Positions 34,481 to 44,487 of a stretch of DNA of 64,000 nucleotides are shown here, piece by piece (the first letter of the stretch is position 1; the number at the start of each line of letters is the position of its first letter). The notes beneath the pieces were generated by a model, which saw nothing but the letters and a program-made list of their open reading frames with translations, had not been told where the DNA came from and did not search any database. The translations under genes and the position numbers were made by a program. The stretch is from Pictodentalium vernedei (taxonomy: Eukaryota; Mollusca; Scaphopoda; Dentaliida; Dentaliidae), in assembly GCA_031216915.1 (NCBI GenBank), contig CM062289.1:387230674-387294673 (forward strand), read 5' to 3'.

Positions 34481-34999
34481 TTAAGTAATAGAAAAACAAA
34501 ATAAATACGCTGAGGTTAGTGTCTTAAATAGAGTGGGTTCAAGGGTGAGGGGTAGCGTATTTAAATTCAAATATTTTGTATGAATACACCACCCCACCAC
34601 CACTGAACCCCCCTCCCCCCCCCCCCCCCCCAAGAAAAATTATTTTCCATCCTACACTCTTGCAGTACCCAGAATGGTCTGACCCTCCCCCCCCCTCACA
34701 TCACACACACACACACATTTTTGGAGCTTCTGCTACCTCTGTTCTCTTTAAATATCTTTAAATATCTTCTTGAGTTCTACCACTCAGAATCTTTTGATAT
34801 TTGTTATACTGCATCGTTATGTACAAATGTTTGTTCAAATCAAGTCCCTGTGTTCATATTTCGGCTCCCTTTGGGATGCTGTACAGCATCATTAGATGTG
34901 TCAAGAGACAGGTTTGTTCAAATAGGGGCCCTTGGTTCATATTCAGTTCTCTGAGGGAGAACTCCGAGCAATTTCACCTTGATGCAATATGAGGAACTC
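34481..34999. repeat. C-rich tracts and two more 157-bp-type units
   Basis: Poly-C at 34615-34632 and C-rich/CA-rich sequence to 34720 are followed by units with AATCTTTTGATATTTGTTAT and TTGTTCAAATCAAGTCCCTG. No gene is seen. Confidence 0.5.
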
Positions 35000-35002
35000 G
35001 TT

Positions 35003-35210
35003 TTAATCCTTTATCTAACGAATCGGCCACATCTGCCTGCGTAATATTTCAACAAAACAATATCATGTGACCCCACTTTGGAACGAGCTTGACGAGCTCG
35101 TTCCAATGAGGGATCACATGATATGGTTTTGTTGAAAGTTTTTGAAAATTTTAAATAATGATATTTAAAATAATAAATTTGGATATTGTCTGCATTGGGT
35201 AAAGGGTTAA
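35003..35210. mobile_element. Palindromic TTAA-flanked MITE, copy 1
   Basis: It is bounded by TTAA at 35003 and 35207. Termini TTAATCCTTTATCTAACGAA and (inverted) TTAACCCTTTACCCAATGCA flank a central near-palindrome of ATCATGTGA, GGAACGAGCT. TTAA targets with CCY ends are characteristic of piggyBac-type elements. Copies 2 and 3 lie at 47010 and 59339. Confidence 0.7.
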
Positions 35211-35622
35211 AAGCATTCATCTTCAGGTCAGTCAGAATGTACTGTAATTTTGTATACAGCATCTTTATGGGAATCAGATTCAAGTTTCCTCAAATCAAAT
35301 TCCTGGATTCATAGTCCTGGTCCCTGATTTTAACTTATGATAATTAAACCTTTTTTCTGTTCATGCATTTTCAGGCAAAATGATTGGCTAAAGTATTTCT
35401 TTTTTTTTCTTTTCATAACCCATTGAATAGAAAAAAATGCATTTAGGCCCACCCTAAACCACGCCCCCAATGTCTGTCTTAAAGATTACGTTGCATAGGC
35501 TGAATGGAAAAGAGACCTGCACACTCATATTGTTTCAGCATGAAAAGTAATTAATATTTATCTCATCATATTAAAAAGACTTTAAATATAAAATTTAATA
35601 AACAATGAAATCCTTATGTTTT
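35211..35622. other. Unassigned, one partial core unit at the start
   Basis: 35225-35330 resembles the 157-bp unit (GGGAATCAGATTCAAGTTTC). The rest is AT-rich with nothing recognised. Confidence 0.4.
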
Positions 35623-37104
35623 TAGCTCACCTGACTTCCAGTCAGGAGAGCAATAGTGATCACTCACGGTCCGTCGTCCGTGAACATAGTGTTTGCATCT
35701 TTTCCTCCCAAACCGCTGAACCAATTTAATTGATATTTGAGATAATAGTTTGTTATGACATCGCAATTTGATTTTGTTCAAATCAAGTTGCCTCGCCCCT
35801 CGGTAGGGCCACGCCCAAAAAGTGTGCTTAAATCTTAAAAAATCTTCTTCTCATGAACCAGCAGTAGCAGAGACTTGAAATTTGGTGTTCAGCTTCCTGT
35901 TGAGACGTAGACTCAGATTTGTTCAAGAGAAGTTTGAGGAGATATATTTGCCTTCGTTATGGGAGGGCTAGAATGTTCACCCTGCCCAAAATTTCTTTTC
36001 TCCAAACCGAGAGGCAGATTTGAACCAAATTTGATATGAGGGCTTATTGGGTCATAAGTACTTAACTTATGCCCAATTTTTTTTTCCTGTCGCCCCATAG
36101 GAACCGCAGGAGCAAAAATAGAAAAAAATTAAAACACCCATATCTCCAAAACTACACGGCACTGAGAATTCTTATTTGTTGTGAAGCTTCCTTAGGACCA
36201 ACAGAATGGAATGGTAAAAAAAAATTGCTATCGGTTTTGTCATGGGGTACTTTTTGGGGGAACTTTGAAAAAGTGCTGAGTCAGCATTTTTTAACACTTG
36301 TGGGTAATGGGAAAAACATTTAAGACTACATTTCTCCCAAACCACTGCTCCAAAAGCTTTCAAATTTCACATATAACATCTTTGGAAGATTGTTTCACAG
36401 GTTTATGTTTTTTCATTTCCATAAAAAATTATTGTTGTTATCACCAGCCTTTGAACTTACTGCATTTGTGCATCAACTTATCCCTTTTGCACTCTCTGAA
36501 GGATATATTTATGAATTTCCATAAAAAGGAAAACAAACCCATTGCCATAAGCAGTGACCTTCAAACTAAGAGCATTTGTGCATTAACATCTTCCTTTGGC
36601 ATGCCTCGGAGGGCACATTCATTATCAGGTTGTTTTGAAACTTTGTGTGCTTATGCAGGGTGACAGAGATAGGAGCTATTGATTTTCTTTTCATTTCCAT
36701 CAAAAACTGTTGCTGTTAGCAACAATCTTTGAATTTATTGCATTTGTGCATCAACATTCTTCTTTGACATGGCCTACAGGCCACATTTATCTTAGGATTG
36801 TTTTTGAACTGGGTGGTCTCATTAGGCGGGACCTCTAGATAAGAGCTATTGATTAGCATTCATTTCTGTGAAAAACATTGCTGCTTACAATAACCTCTGA
36901 ACTTTGTGTATCAACATTCTTCCTTTAGCCAGCCTTAAGTTAACATTTAAAAATGCATGGATTACTCTAATGTTGTGCACACACAATGCTGTTATGTTTA
37001 AATTTCACCAAATAACATTGGTACCAATGATCTTCAATTTTGCCATTTCACTTACTAAGTTCAAGTTTGTCAAGTTGAGCTACAGTGTCATTGACACTTT
37101 CATT
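35623..37104 (+). mobile_element. Array element E (hairpin-bounded)
   Basis: The 5' hairpin TAGCTCACCTGACTTCCAGT...GGAGAGC is followed by GTCCGTCGTCCGTG and array-like units (AACCAATTTAATTGATATTT; CATAAGTACTTAACTTATGC). A second section has short units with CATTTCCATAAAAA, GCATTTGTGCATCAAC and CTTCCTTTGGCATGCC (36413-36930, three or four times). It ends TTGAGCTACAGTGTCATTGA, the same 3' end as C and D. No coding potential is seen. Confidence 0.65.
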
Positions 37105-37512
37105 TATCTTGGTTTGTCCCCACTTCTAAATCAGAGATTAGCATTGAATAGTTCTCTTTCAACTCCCTCACTTGGACCATCCACCCTATCTTTGTATTTG
37201 AATTCCAAATATTTTAGAACATTAGTTTGCACCATCAGCTGTCAGGGAGATTTACCAAATTGTTTTTAAAAAAACAAAGACAATCCCAAAATATAGTGCA
37301 TTTTCACCCAAAAGCCACTGGATGGCACCATCAGATAATAAATTTCCAATTTGTTTTCATTTGGGAAGCCACACCTCCCTCCCCCCACCCCCCATCCCCC
37401 AACCCCCAGCATGAATTTTTACACACTGCAGAAATCTTCGACATCTATATGTGGACCTGACCCATTGAATGAACATGAGTCATTTCCCCTCACTTAAACT
37501 GGCAAAGTGCAA
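37105..37512. other. Unassigned flank of DIRS element 2
   Basis: AT-rich, with a C-rich stretch at 37377-37408. No feature is recognised. Confidence 0.35.
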
Positions 37513-37775
37513 AATTATTTCTTTTCAACCTACTCACAATTGTTTACAGTTGGCTGTAACATAAGTGCAAGCCCTACTTCGGAACTAACTCAATCTTTTA
37601 GAAACTTTTCCAAACGAGTTGGAAAAGTACAAGAGTGCAAAAGCACGAAAAAGATCGAAAAAAGGGTCGAGCGAGACCAGCGCTCAAAATTACAGGTACT
37701 CTCTCTGCACACCTCTTGCATTTACCGAGCGCATGCGCAACAACCGTGACGTCAATTCCTTTTATTTCCGCCATT
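37513..37775 (+). repeat. Left inverted terminal repeat of DIRS element 2
   Basis: TTTCTTTTCAACCTACTCAC, CTAACTCAATCTTTTAGAAA, GCATGCGCAACAACCGTGAC and TTTATTTCCGCCAT are all found inverted in 43716-43997. It contains TGACGTCA at about 37747, a perfect CRE/ATF-type palindrome, and probably includes the element promoter (inference). Confidence 0.9.
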
Positions 37776-38041
37776 TGTACATGGTCGGAAATTTTTGTGA
37801 CTCGTGCTACTTTGCTGTTTTTTCTTCATGAACAACTTATTAAATGTGTTTTCTACATTATAAGTGTGCAAGTGGATTGTATCCTTTTGTCAAGCTATCA
37901 AATTATTATTGATTCATGTTAATTTTTATCATTATTGCTTGTTTCTTCACACTTCATCTTGTTTTTCCCCCATGTGTGAACACGACCTTTGTGCTGTTTT
38001 CTGCCGGCGGGAAGCTTGATTACATTATTTTCATTAATATA

Positions 38042-39673
38042 ATGCCAAAGACTATTCCTTGTACCTCTTGCTTGCAAGTGAAGCATGTGGACGACTCTCA
38101 TTCCACATGTGTCACTTGCAACAATTGCACTCAGGCCCAATCATGTGGTATTTATGGGATTTGGTCCTCTAAATTCTGGGCTTCTGTTAACAAGGTGGTT
38201 CTGTCCAGGGCTAGAACCCCTCGTTCTCGGGGTAAGGGTAGCCGTGCCGTAGCAGACATTTCTGCTGGTGCATGTGGTGACTCTGTCACACAGGATTCTG
38301 ATCTGTCTTCTGTGGCGAGTTCCTCTGCAACTGTTGACGGTGCTAGTTCAGTGATACCTGACGGGGAGACCGTGGTCTCTTTGTCTTCTGATGTCACTCT
38401 TGAGGCGTCTGTTTTCGAAGAGAGCTTCTCCGAGGTCAGCTCGGTGACCCTCTCCGATCTGTCTCCTACACCGTCGACTGTTGCTGAGGAAGTTGTTACT
38501 CCAGATCCTATTCTGTCTGATGGTGGCTCTTCCATCTCCTCTGGGGATGGTTTACAGTCTCGGGGGACCGAGGCTGTATCTGCTGGTGTGTCTGTGTGCT
38601 CTCAGCCTCCCCTAGCCTCGCGGCGGGGCTGTGCGGGTTTGCTGTCTGCTCCGTCTCATCTAGCTAGGTTTGCTCCTAGTCAGTTGAGCCGGTCGGTCGC
38701 TTCGGCAGCGATTCCTCGCCCCTCGAGTGAATCGTTTATTGTTCCTCCTTCCCCTTCTAGTGTGCCGCCTAGCAGGATGGTGTTGGGATGTTGGCATCCA
38801 GGGCCTGCTGTTCGGCAGCGGTCAGTGACAGCCCCTGTTAGCTGTCACTCTCGGAACCTTCCTCCGGTGATTCCTCACTGTGTTCCGAGTCTAGGTGTCG
38901 ATCTATGCTTGCTGTCGGTCTCAGAGGATGGGCAGTTGGGGCCGTCTGCCGCGCAGAGGCCAATGACAGGTTCCTGTCATTCTTGGGACAATCCTCTGGT
39001 GTCTTCTCACCGTAACCTAGGTCCAGCTATCGATCGACGTGCGCCGTCGGTCTCTTCAGAGGATTTGCAGGCAGGACCTTCTGTTTCGCAAAGGTCAGTG
39101 ATGGCCCCTGGACGTCACAATCGGGACTATCCTCTGGTGTCTTCTCACTGTATCCCTATTCTGTCTGCCGATCGATGTTCGCCGTCGGTCTCTTCTGAGG
39201 ATTTGGGTTCTTCTACCAGAAGTGTCCATTGGGAGGACACTCCGTCGGGTGATGCTGCTGCGACGGATTCTCAGGGTGACCTGCGTCAGGCCGTTTTGGC
39301 GCTCACCCGGTTGCTTTCTGGCAACCCTCAAGTTGGCCTCCCTGTGCCTCCTGAGGCACAATCTCCTTTGGTCGGTCGCCGAGATGTCTCGCCTGGCCCC
39401 TTGGATACTGCACAGTATTCACAGGAGGTTTCTGCTGGTCAGCCTGAGTTGGGCTACGTCTCCTCTGCTACGGAGGATGACGAGTATCTTGAAGGTGATG
39501 GGCCCCCCTCGTCAGTCTTGGGGCAGGCTTTGGATTTCGTCTTTGGCTTATTGCCGGACGTTCAACCTTCCGACCAGCCTTCTGTGACCGTCCGGCCGCG
39601 GTCCACTGTGGAGCGCCGTAACCCTTTTGAGCCTTCTAGCTCCAGGGCTTTGCATCCTCCTTCCAGGGCTTAG
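38042..39673 (+). CDS. gag: Gag-like protein, first part (DIRS element 2)
   Basis: The open frame extends upstream to 37916, but ATG at 38042 starts a product whose N-terminus matches the equivalent in element 1: CTSC, then HSTCVTC and NNCTQAQSCGIYGIW, a cysteine/histidine-rich cluster that may bind zinc. About 540 residues follow, rich in Ser, Pro and Val and probably disordered. Three imperfect 40-residue repeats lie around 38810-39210; each contains a Q-R-S-V/M-T/M-A-P or similar phrase, a Cys-His or Gly-Arg-His patch, PLVSSH and S-V-S-S-E-D. It stops with TAG at 39671. The next frame begins within 9 bases and continues the gag homology, so the stop and frame change are either decay or a recoding point. 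By family it packages element RNA in the cytoplasm. Confidence 0.75.
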   Translation: MPKTIPCTSCLQVKHVDDSHSTCVTCNNCTQAQSCGIYGIWSSKFWASVNKVVLSRARTPRSRGKGSRAVADISAGACGDSVTQDSDLSSVASSSATVDGASSVIPDGETVVSLSSDVTLEASVFEESFSEVSSVTLSDLSPTPSTVAEEVVTPDPILSDGGSSISSGDGLQSRGTEAVSAGVSVCSQPPLASRRGCAGLLSAPSHLARFAPSQLSRSVASAAIPRPSSESFIVPPSPSSVPPSRMVLGCWHPGPAVRQRSVTAPVSCHSRNLPPVIPHCVPSLGVDLCLLSVSEDGQLGPSAAQRPMTGSCHSWDNPLVSSHRNLGPAIDRRAPSVSSEDLQAGPSVSQRSVMAPGRHNRDYPLVSSHCIPILSADRCSPSVSSEDLGSSTRSVHWEDTPSGDAAATDSQGDLRQAVLALTRLLSGNPQVGLPVPPEAQSPLVGRRDVSPGPLDTAQYSQEVSAGQPELGYVSSATEDDEYLEGDGPPSSVLGQALDFVFGLLPDVQPSDQPSVTVRPRSTVERRNPFEPSSSRALHPPSRA

Positions 39674-39681
39674 ATGCCAAA

Positions 39682-40434
39682 ATGCGTTCTAAGACCCTCA
39701 AGGGTTCCTTCTTTTCTAGAGCTGATGCCTTTCTGCCTCCATCGCGGTTTTGTGTTTACGATTCCGTCCGTCCACCAGTCTTCCAAGGGATGACTACTGT
39801 GGATGAGGGTTCTTCTTCCCTCGGGTTAACTAAGCCTAAGTCGGCAGTTCTCCCGATGTCGGTAGTTGAATCTATGGTGGGCCTGTCCCGAGAGATGCTG
39901 GGTATGTTATCTCTCGCGGACCATGTCGTCGCTGCCTTGGCTGAATATTTTCCACCAGGGGAGTTTGATGACGCTCAGGCGCCTTTTCGCGTTTTGTCAC
40001 AGGCTCTTATGAACTTGACACACGCTCACACCTGTAACATGGCTAATTTGGAGCTGGCACGCCGGGATGCGGTGTTGGATTCTTCTTCATCCCTTCCTTC
40101 TGAGCAACGTGCTGTTCTGAGGTCTGCCTCTTTGGTGGGACCTCAGTTGTTCCATGGTTCCGTGGAAGCTGTTCGTGGCGAAGTTCTTTGTCATTCGAAG
40201 GACCAGCTTTTGCTGCGACAGCTTGACCAACCTGCTGCTGTGGGTGGTGGTCGTTCCAGGCGTGCCAAGCGTGCTGCTGCGTCTGCCTCGTCGGCTACGC
40301 CTTCGGCTCCGTCTGCTCCTTCTGCACATAAGAAGCGCCGACGTGGCCAGGCTCGCTGGCAGCCTCAGGCAGGAAAGTCTCAGGACTCTGTCACTTCCCG
40401 AGGTGGTTTCTCCTCTCATCGAGGCCGCAAGTGA
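39682..40434 (+). CDS. gag: Gag-like protein, second part (DIRS element 2)
   Basis: 250 codons in a frame different from the preceding ORF, starting ATG at 39682. The product begins MRSKTLKGSFFSRADAFLPP and contains a predicted helical section (LSREMLGMLSLADHVVAALA, then LMNLTHAHTCNMANLELARR). That section matches LTVANLELIRRDA in element 1, where both parts are also in separate frames. The C-terminus is Ala/Ser/Pro-rich, then strongly basic (HKKRRRGQARW, ending GGFSSHRGRK), as expected for nucleic-acid binding. It is likely the capsid/nucleocapsid portion of one gag product with 38042-39673. No start signal independent of that ORF is evident. Confidence 0.7.
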   Translation: MRSKTLKGSFFSRADAFLPPSRFCVYDSVRPPVFQGMTTVDEGSSSLGLTKPKSAVLPMSVVESMVGLSREMLGMLSLADHVVAALAEYFPPGEFDDAQAPFRVLSQALMNLTHAHTCNMANLELARRDAVLDSSSSLPSEQRAVLRSASLVGPQLFHGSVEAVRGEVLCHSKDQLLLRQLDQPAAVGGGRSRRAKRAAASASSATPSAPSAPSAHKKRRRGQARWQPQAGKSQDSVTSRGGFSSHRGRK

Positions 40435-40439
40435 AGGTT

Positions 40440-42116
40440 CTCACCTCGATTCGCCTCCAGTCGGGGGAAGGCTGTCGCTGTTTTACGACCGTTGGACAGA
40501 GATAACGTCGGATCCTTGGGTCCTTAACGTCATTCATTCCGGTCTGCGACTGTCCTTCCATCGGCACCCCGGTTTATCTCGGGTGCCCCTCCCGACTCAG
40601 GTCCCTTCCGATTCTCTGCGTCGGGACCTTCTGGTGCATGGTGCAGGAGATCGACAATCACCTCTCCAAAGGGGTGATCGAGGTTGTCAGGAACACCCTT
40701 TCACCTGGGTTTTACTCGAGACTTTTCTTGGTGCCGAAGAAAAACGGCCAATATCGTCCTGTCATCGATCTGAGTATCATGAACGAGTACATAATAGCTC
40801 CTCGTTTCAGTATGGAGACTTTCCGGTCGGTTCGACGTTCAGTTCATCAGGGCGATTTTGCTGCCAGTATTGACCTGAAGGATGCCTACTTCCATGTACC
40901 CATTCATCTGGCATCACGGAAATACCTTCGGTTCTCGTTTCGGGATCGAGTTTATCAATTCAGAGCTCTCCCGTTCGGTTTGAACCTGGCTCCTTGGGCC
41001 TTCACCCAACTGATGTCACATGTGCTTGCTTTCCACCACACTCAGTCGGCTGTGACTTCGTCAGCCTACCTAGACGACATCCTCCAACGGCACCACGATG
41101 CTGCTGTTCTGGAGTTCGATGTCCGGCAGTTTCTTTGCCTGCTAGTGTCGCTGGGTTTCAGAGTCAATCGCGAGAAGTCGGATCTCCTTCCTTCTCAGCG
41201 ATTCCGTCATTTGGGGATGGTTTTCGACACTCTTCACAATGTAGTGTCGGTCCCCCAGGCTCGGGCGATGATTCTTTCCTCCTTGACTCGGAACCTGCTT
41301 CAATCTTCCTCGGTCTAGGCCAGGACTTTCCTTCGGATGCTGGGCCTTTGCGGTTCGGTGACAGATCTCATTCTGCTTGGTCACTTGTTTGTTTGACCTC
41401 TCCAACACTTCCTGTTGGATCATTGGTGACCGAATGTAGATCCGCTGGACCTGGAACTCACTATTCCTCGGTCTCTGCTTTGTCACCTCCACCCTTGGGC
41501 CGATATTCCCAGGCTGACACAGGGTGTTCCATTGGATCTTCCTTTGGCCGATCACATCCTTACTGCGGATGCCAGCGATCGGGGCTGGGGTGCGACGTTG
41601 GATCCTCTCGGTTTGTCTACTCACGGCGAGTGGGACAGCGAGCAGGTGGGCCTTCATATCAACCAGAAGGAGCTCCTTGTTCTTCTGTTGAGTTTTCGGC
41701 TTTAGATCCCTCATCTGTCAGACCATATTGTCCTACTTCTTTCGGACAATTCGACAGTAGTGGCCTACATTCGGAATCAAGGAGGCACACATTTGATTCC
41801 CATGTATTGGCTATCTCGGGATCTTCTTCTGTTGGCGCGGGATGTGAACGCTCGGGTGTCCATTCGACACATTCCCGGGCGTCTCAACATCCTAGCAGAC
41901 TCCCTGTCCCGACGCGACATTGTCCTTCCAACCGAATGGATGCTACATCGGTCGGTGTTTCAGGCGATTTGCGAGCAGTGGGGCCGTCCTCAGGTCGACC
42001 TTTTCGATACTCGCTGGAATCATCAGGTAGAGACCTTTGTCTCCCCTTGTCCAGATCCTCTGGCATTTGCAGTAGACGCTCTGTCTGTGGACTGGACAGG
42101 TTGGGTCGGCTAAGCC
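40440..42116 (+). pseudogene. pol: Reverse transcriptase-RNase H (DIRS element 2), broken by stops
   Basis: The frame opens just after gag with LSLFYDRWTEITSDPWVLN (about 40470-40530), typical of the DIRS RT start. It shifts near 40630 into the frame of ATG 40638. Motifs in order: KGVIEVV, FLVPKKNGQYRPVIDLSIMN (fingers), ASIDLKDAYFHVP with the first catalytic Asp at 40871, FGLNLAPWAFTQ, and YLDDIL at 41066-41083. The frame meets TAG at 41316 and further stops near 41395, 41430 and 41702. RNase H motifs persist in the same frame: LTADASDRGWG (Asp at 41568), INQKELLVLLL, LLSDNSTVVAYIRNQGGT (Asp at 41745) and HIPGRLNILADSLSR. It converts element RNA to DNA. A long alternate-frame ORF over 40994-42448 is a shadow until the recombinase linker. 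Confidence 0.9.
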
Positions 42117-42481
42117 TTTCCTCCTGCACCGATTCTTCCTCAGGTATTAGCGAAGATTCGTGCTTGCAGTTGCAGGATCATTCTGATCGCACTCCTGTCT
42201 CCACAGAGGGTGTGGATCAATCTGCTGCGGCCTCTTTTGGCCGATCGGCTGATTTGTCTACCTCTACGTCGCGATCTTCTTTCCCAGGGTCGTCCCAGGA
42301 AGTATCACAACAGCCTGGCGAGCCTGTCCCTTCACACCTGTCTTTTATCAGGTCCAGTCTCCGACGTAGAGGTTTTTCGCGACGATCAGTGGAGTGCATT
42401 TCTGCATCGCGGCGACATTCCACTGGCATGACTTATGCTGCCAAGTGAAAGGTTTTCTGCCGCTGGTGTGCAGATCACGAT

Positions 42482-43393
42482 GTGAATTACCGTGATCCGT
42501 CAATCGCTCAAATTGCGGATTTTCTGGTTTTTCTTTTTGACTCCAAGGGCCTCCAGCCTATTACGATTAAGGGCTATCGGTCTATGCTGTCTGATACTTT
42601 CTCTTATGTAGGAAAGCGGTGCATCGGTCGTAATCTTTTTCTCTCCAAACTCATTCGGCACTTTTCTTTGAAGAGGCCTTGTGTTTTGCGTCTTACACCC
42701 AAGTGGAACTTGGCATGGGTGTTGCACTGTTTGGAGGGGGCACCATTCGAGACTTTATCTGAGACCGATATGCGTTTTCTCACCTATAAGACGGCTTTTC
42801 TTCTAGCGTTTGCTTCTGCTCGACGAGTCAGTGAGCTTCATGCGCTATCTGTTGATTCTGCCTTCTTCCAAAATGAGGCTAACAGTGTCACCTTCACTAC
42901 TGATTGCTCTTTTCTGGCTAAGAATCAGCTTCCTGATTCAGTACCTCCTCCCATCTGCATTCGGGCTCTCCCTGCTGTCGATGGCCGGAGGCCTCTTCTT
43001 TGTCCTGTTCGTGCGATCAAGACTTACATTACTCGCACTCAGTTCATTAGGAGGGGTCGGAAGAGATTCTTTCTGTCTCACATTCCTAAGAGGCAGTCTA
43101 TCTCTTCCCATTCTATTTCCAGGTGCATCTGTCTTGCAATCAAGCTGGCTTATTCCCGCTTGTCTGCGTCGGATCTTGTTTCGAACCGGTTTAATGCTCA
43201 TGAGGTTCGTGCCATTTCTACATCCTGGGCGTTCTCCAATTCTGTTTCGCTACGGGATGTTATGAATGTGGCTTACTGGAGGAATGCTTCTACCTTCTCC
43301 TCCTTTTATCTCCGCCACCTTCAGCAGCAATCTGAGGACCTTTATTCTTTAGGCCCTCTCGTTGCTGCTCAGGCTGTTGTGCACCCTTGTTGA
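42482..43393 (+). CDS. Tyrosine recombinase (DIRS element 2)
   Basis: 303 codons cover the core of the integrase-like enzyme. IADFLVFLFDSKGLQPITIK and GYRSMLSDTF form the end of the N-terminal SAM-like domain. The catalytic domain has the arginine in ARRVSELHAL (Arg codon at 42824), a histidine-x-x-arginine pair in AHEVRAISTSW (His 43199, Arg 43208) and the nucleophile tyrosine in FSSFYLRH (codon 43307-43309). All principal catalytic positions I can place are intact. The N-terminal extension continues upstream in the same frame but is cut by one TGA at 42446-42448 (after MTYAAK), so this is a single lesion from an open enzyme. In DIRS elements it recombines the circular DNA intermediate into the genome without target duplication. 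Confidence 0.85.
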   Translation: MNYRDPSIAQIADFLVFLFDSKGLQPITIKGYRSMLSDTFSYVGKRCIGRNLFLSKLIRHFSLKRPCVLRLTPKWNLAWVLHCLEGAPFETLSETDMRFLTYKTAFLLAFASARRVSELHALSVDSAFFQNEANSVTFTTDCSFLAKNQLPDSVPPPICIRALPAVDGRRPLLCPVRAIKTYITRTQFIRRGRKRFFLSHIPKRQSISSHSISRCICLAIKLAYSRLSASDLVSNRFNAHEVRAISTSWAFSNSVSLRDVMNVAYWRNASTFSSFYLRHLQQQSEDLYSLGPLVAAQAVVHPC

Positions 43394-43557
43394 AATTGTT
43401 TTTATCGAGGTTGTGCTTCGCTCAGCCTTGTTCTTTTCAGGTGCCTTCTCTCTATCTTCATTACAGGTTTTCGCTATTGTTCTCTGCCCTCCTTGCTTTT
43501 CTTTCTGCTACTCTTGTTGGTATTGGTTATGTGATTCACCTCCTCCTATTGTTTATT

Positions 43558-43650
43558 CAGCCAATTGTAAACAATTGTGAGTAGGTTGAAAAGAAATTAA
43601 AATTTTTTAGTAAATTTTGTTTCTTAACATACCTACCGCAATTGTTTACC
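43558..43650 (+). repeat. Internal complementary region (ICR) of DIRS element 2
   Basis: CAGCCAATTGTAAACAATTG and GTAGGTTGAAAAGAAATT are the inverse of the left terminus (37515-37556). They are followed without gap by AAAATTTTTTAGTAAATTTT and CTTAACATACCTACC, the inverse of the right terminus (43950-43997). Confidence 0.9.
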
Positions 43651-43715
43651 GGAGGCCCACCCTCCTTGGGGATATCTTTGATATCGATGCCTCCCCGCTA
43701 AATTACAAACTTCTC

Positions 43716-43997
43716 ATTGGCGGAAATACGGAATTGACGTCACGGTTGTTGCGCATGTGCTCGGTAAACGCAAGAGGTGTGCAGAGAGAGTACCTGAAAT
43801 TTCGAGAGCAGGTCTCGCTCGACCTTTTTTCGATCTTTTTCATGCTTTTGCACTCTAGTACTTTTCCAACTCGTTTGGAAAAGTTTCTAAAAGCTTGAGT
43901 TAGTTCCAACGTAGGGCTTGCACTTATGTTACAGCCAATTGTAAACAATTGTGGTAGGTATGTTAAGAAACAAAATTTACTAAAAAATTTTAATTTT
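43716..43997 (-). repeat. Right inverted terminal repeat of DIRS element 2
   Basis: This is the inverse of 37513-37775, with the same TGACGTCA (about 43736) and a different outermost ~45 bp (GTAGGTATGTTAAGAAACAA...), as expected where the two DIRS ends are unequal. Confidence 0.9.
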
Positions 43998-44275
43998 TGG
44001 TTGTCAAAATTTGTTTACATGTGAATTTCGGAATATGCCAATGACATAAAAATCCTTACCCCGCCACTCATCAACAGATCTATGTGCCCCACACCTTGAT
44101 ATGAATACCTGGCTACACACCTGAAATATTCTGCTATCACTAGAAGTGGCCTGCTAAGGTCCCACAAAGTAGATCTTCTGTTTCTCAAGCCATGTTTTGG
44201 TAAAATTGCATGTGGGCATGTGTTATTGTCTCCTCCCCCCCCCATCCCCCCCCAAAAAAAACCCAACATTTTCAG
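43998..44275. other. Unassigned
   Basis: Only a C-rich/A-rich low-complexity stretch (44234-44262) stands out. Confidence 0.35.
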
Positions 44276-44487
44276 GGGACTATTAAAATAACTGGTGTCT
44301 GTCCATCCATCCGTGAGTTCATGTGCATGTATGTGCGACTGTCCAACTTTGGTTTCCTGATGATAACTTTAGTTATAGTTGGCCAAATCAAATGAAATTT
44401 GATATGTAGGTGTATCAACATAAAATACAGGTCAAGTTCGAATCGGGGTGCAGTCTGACAATTTTTGCCTGAGTTATGCCCCATTTT
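44276..44487 (+). repeat. Array element I, left part
   Basis: CTGTCCATCCATCCGTGAG followed by a unit with GATGATAACTTTAGTTATAG, GTTGGCCAAATCAAATGAAA and GAGTTATGCCCC. The unit resumes after element D at 45979, so D is inserted within it. Confidence 0.6.

Larger units (their letters stand above)
37513..43997 (+). mobile_element. DIRS-like tyrosine-recombinase retrotransposon 2, near-complete
   Basis: Inverted terminal repeats at 37513-37775 and 43716-43997 enclose gag-like, RT-RNase H and tyrosine recombinase genes. An internal complementary region at 43558-43650 carries the inverse of the left end followed directly by the inverse of the right end, i.e. the complement of a circle junction. 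Inverted repeats, ICR and tyrosine recombinase together define DIRS elements. No target duplication is expected, and I saw none. The lesions are few: a frame change in gag, a shift at the start of pol, about four stops in RT-RNase H and one in the recombinase. Confidence 0.9.

Noticed and set aside
40994..42448. 484-codon ORF over the DIRS pol region
   Set aside because: It is an alternate frame of RT-RNase H, whose true motifs are in another frame. Only its last part is the recombinase linker.
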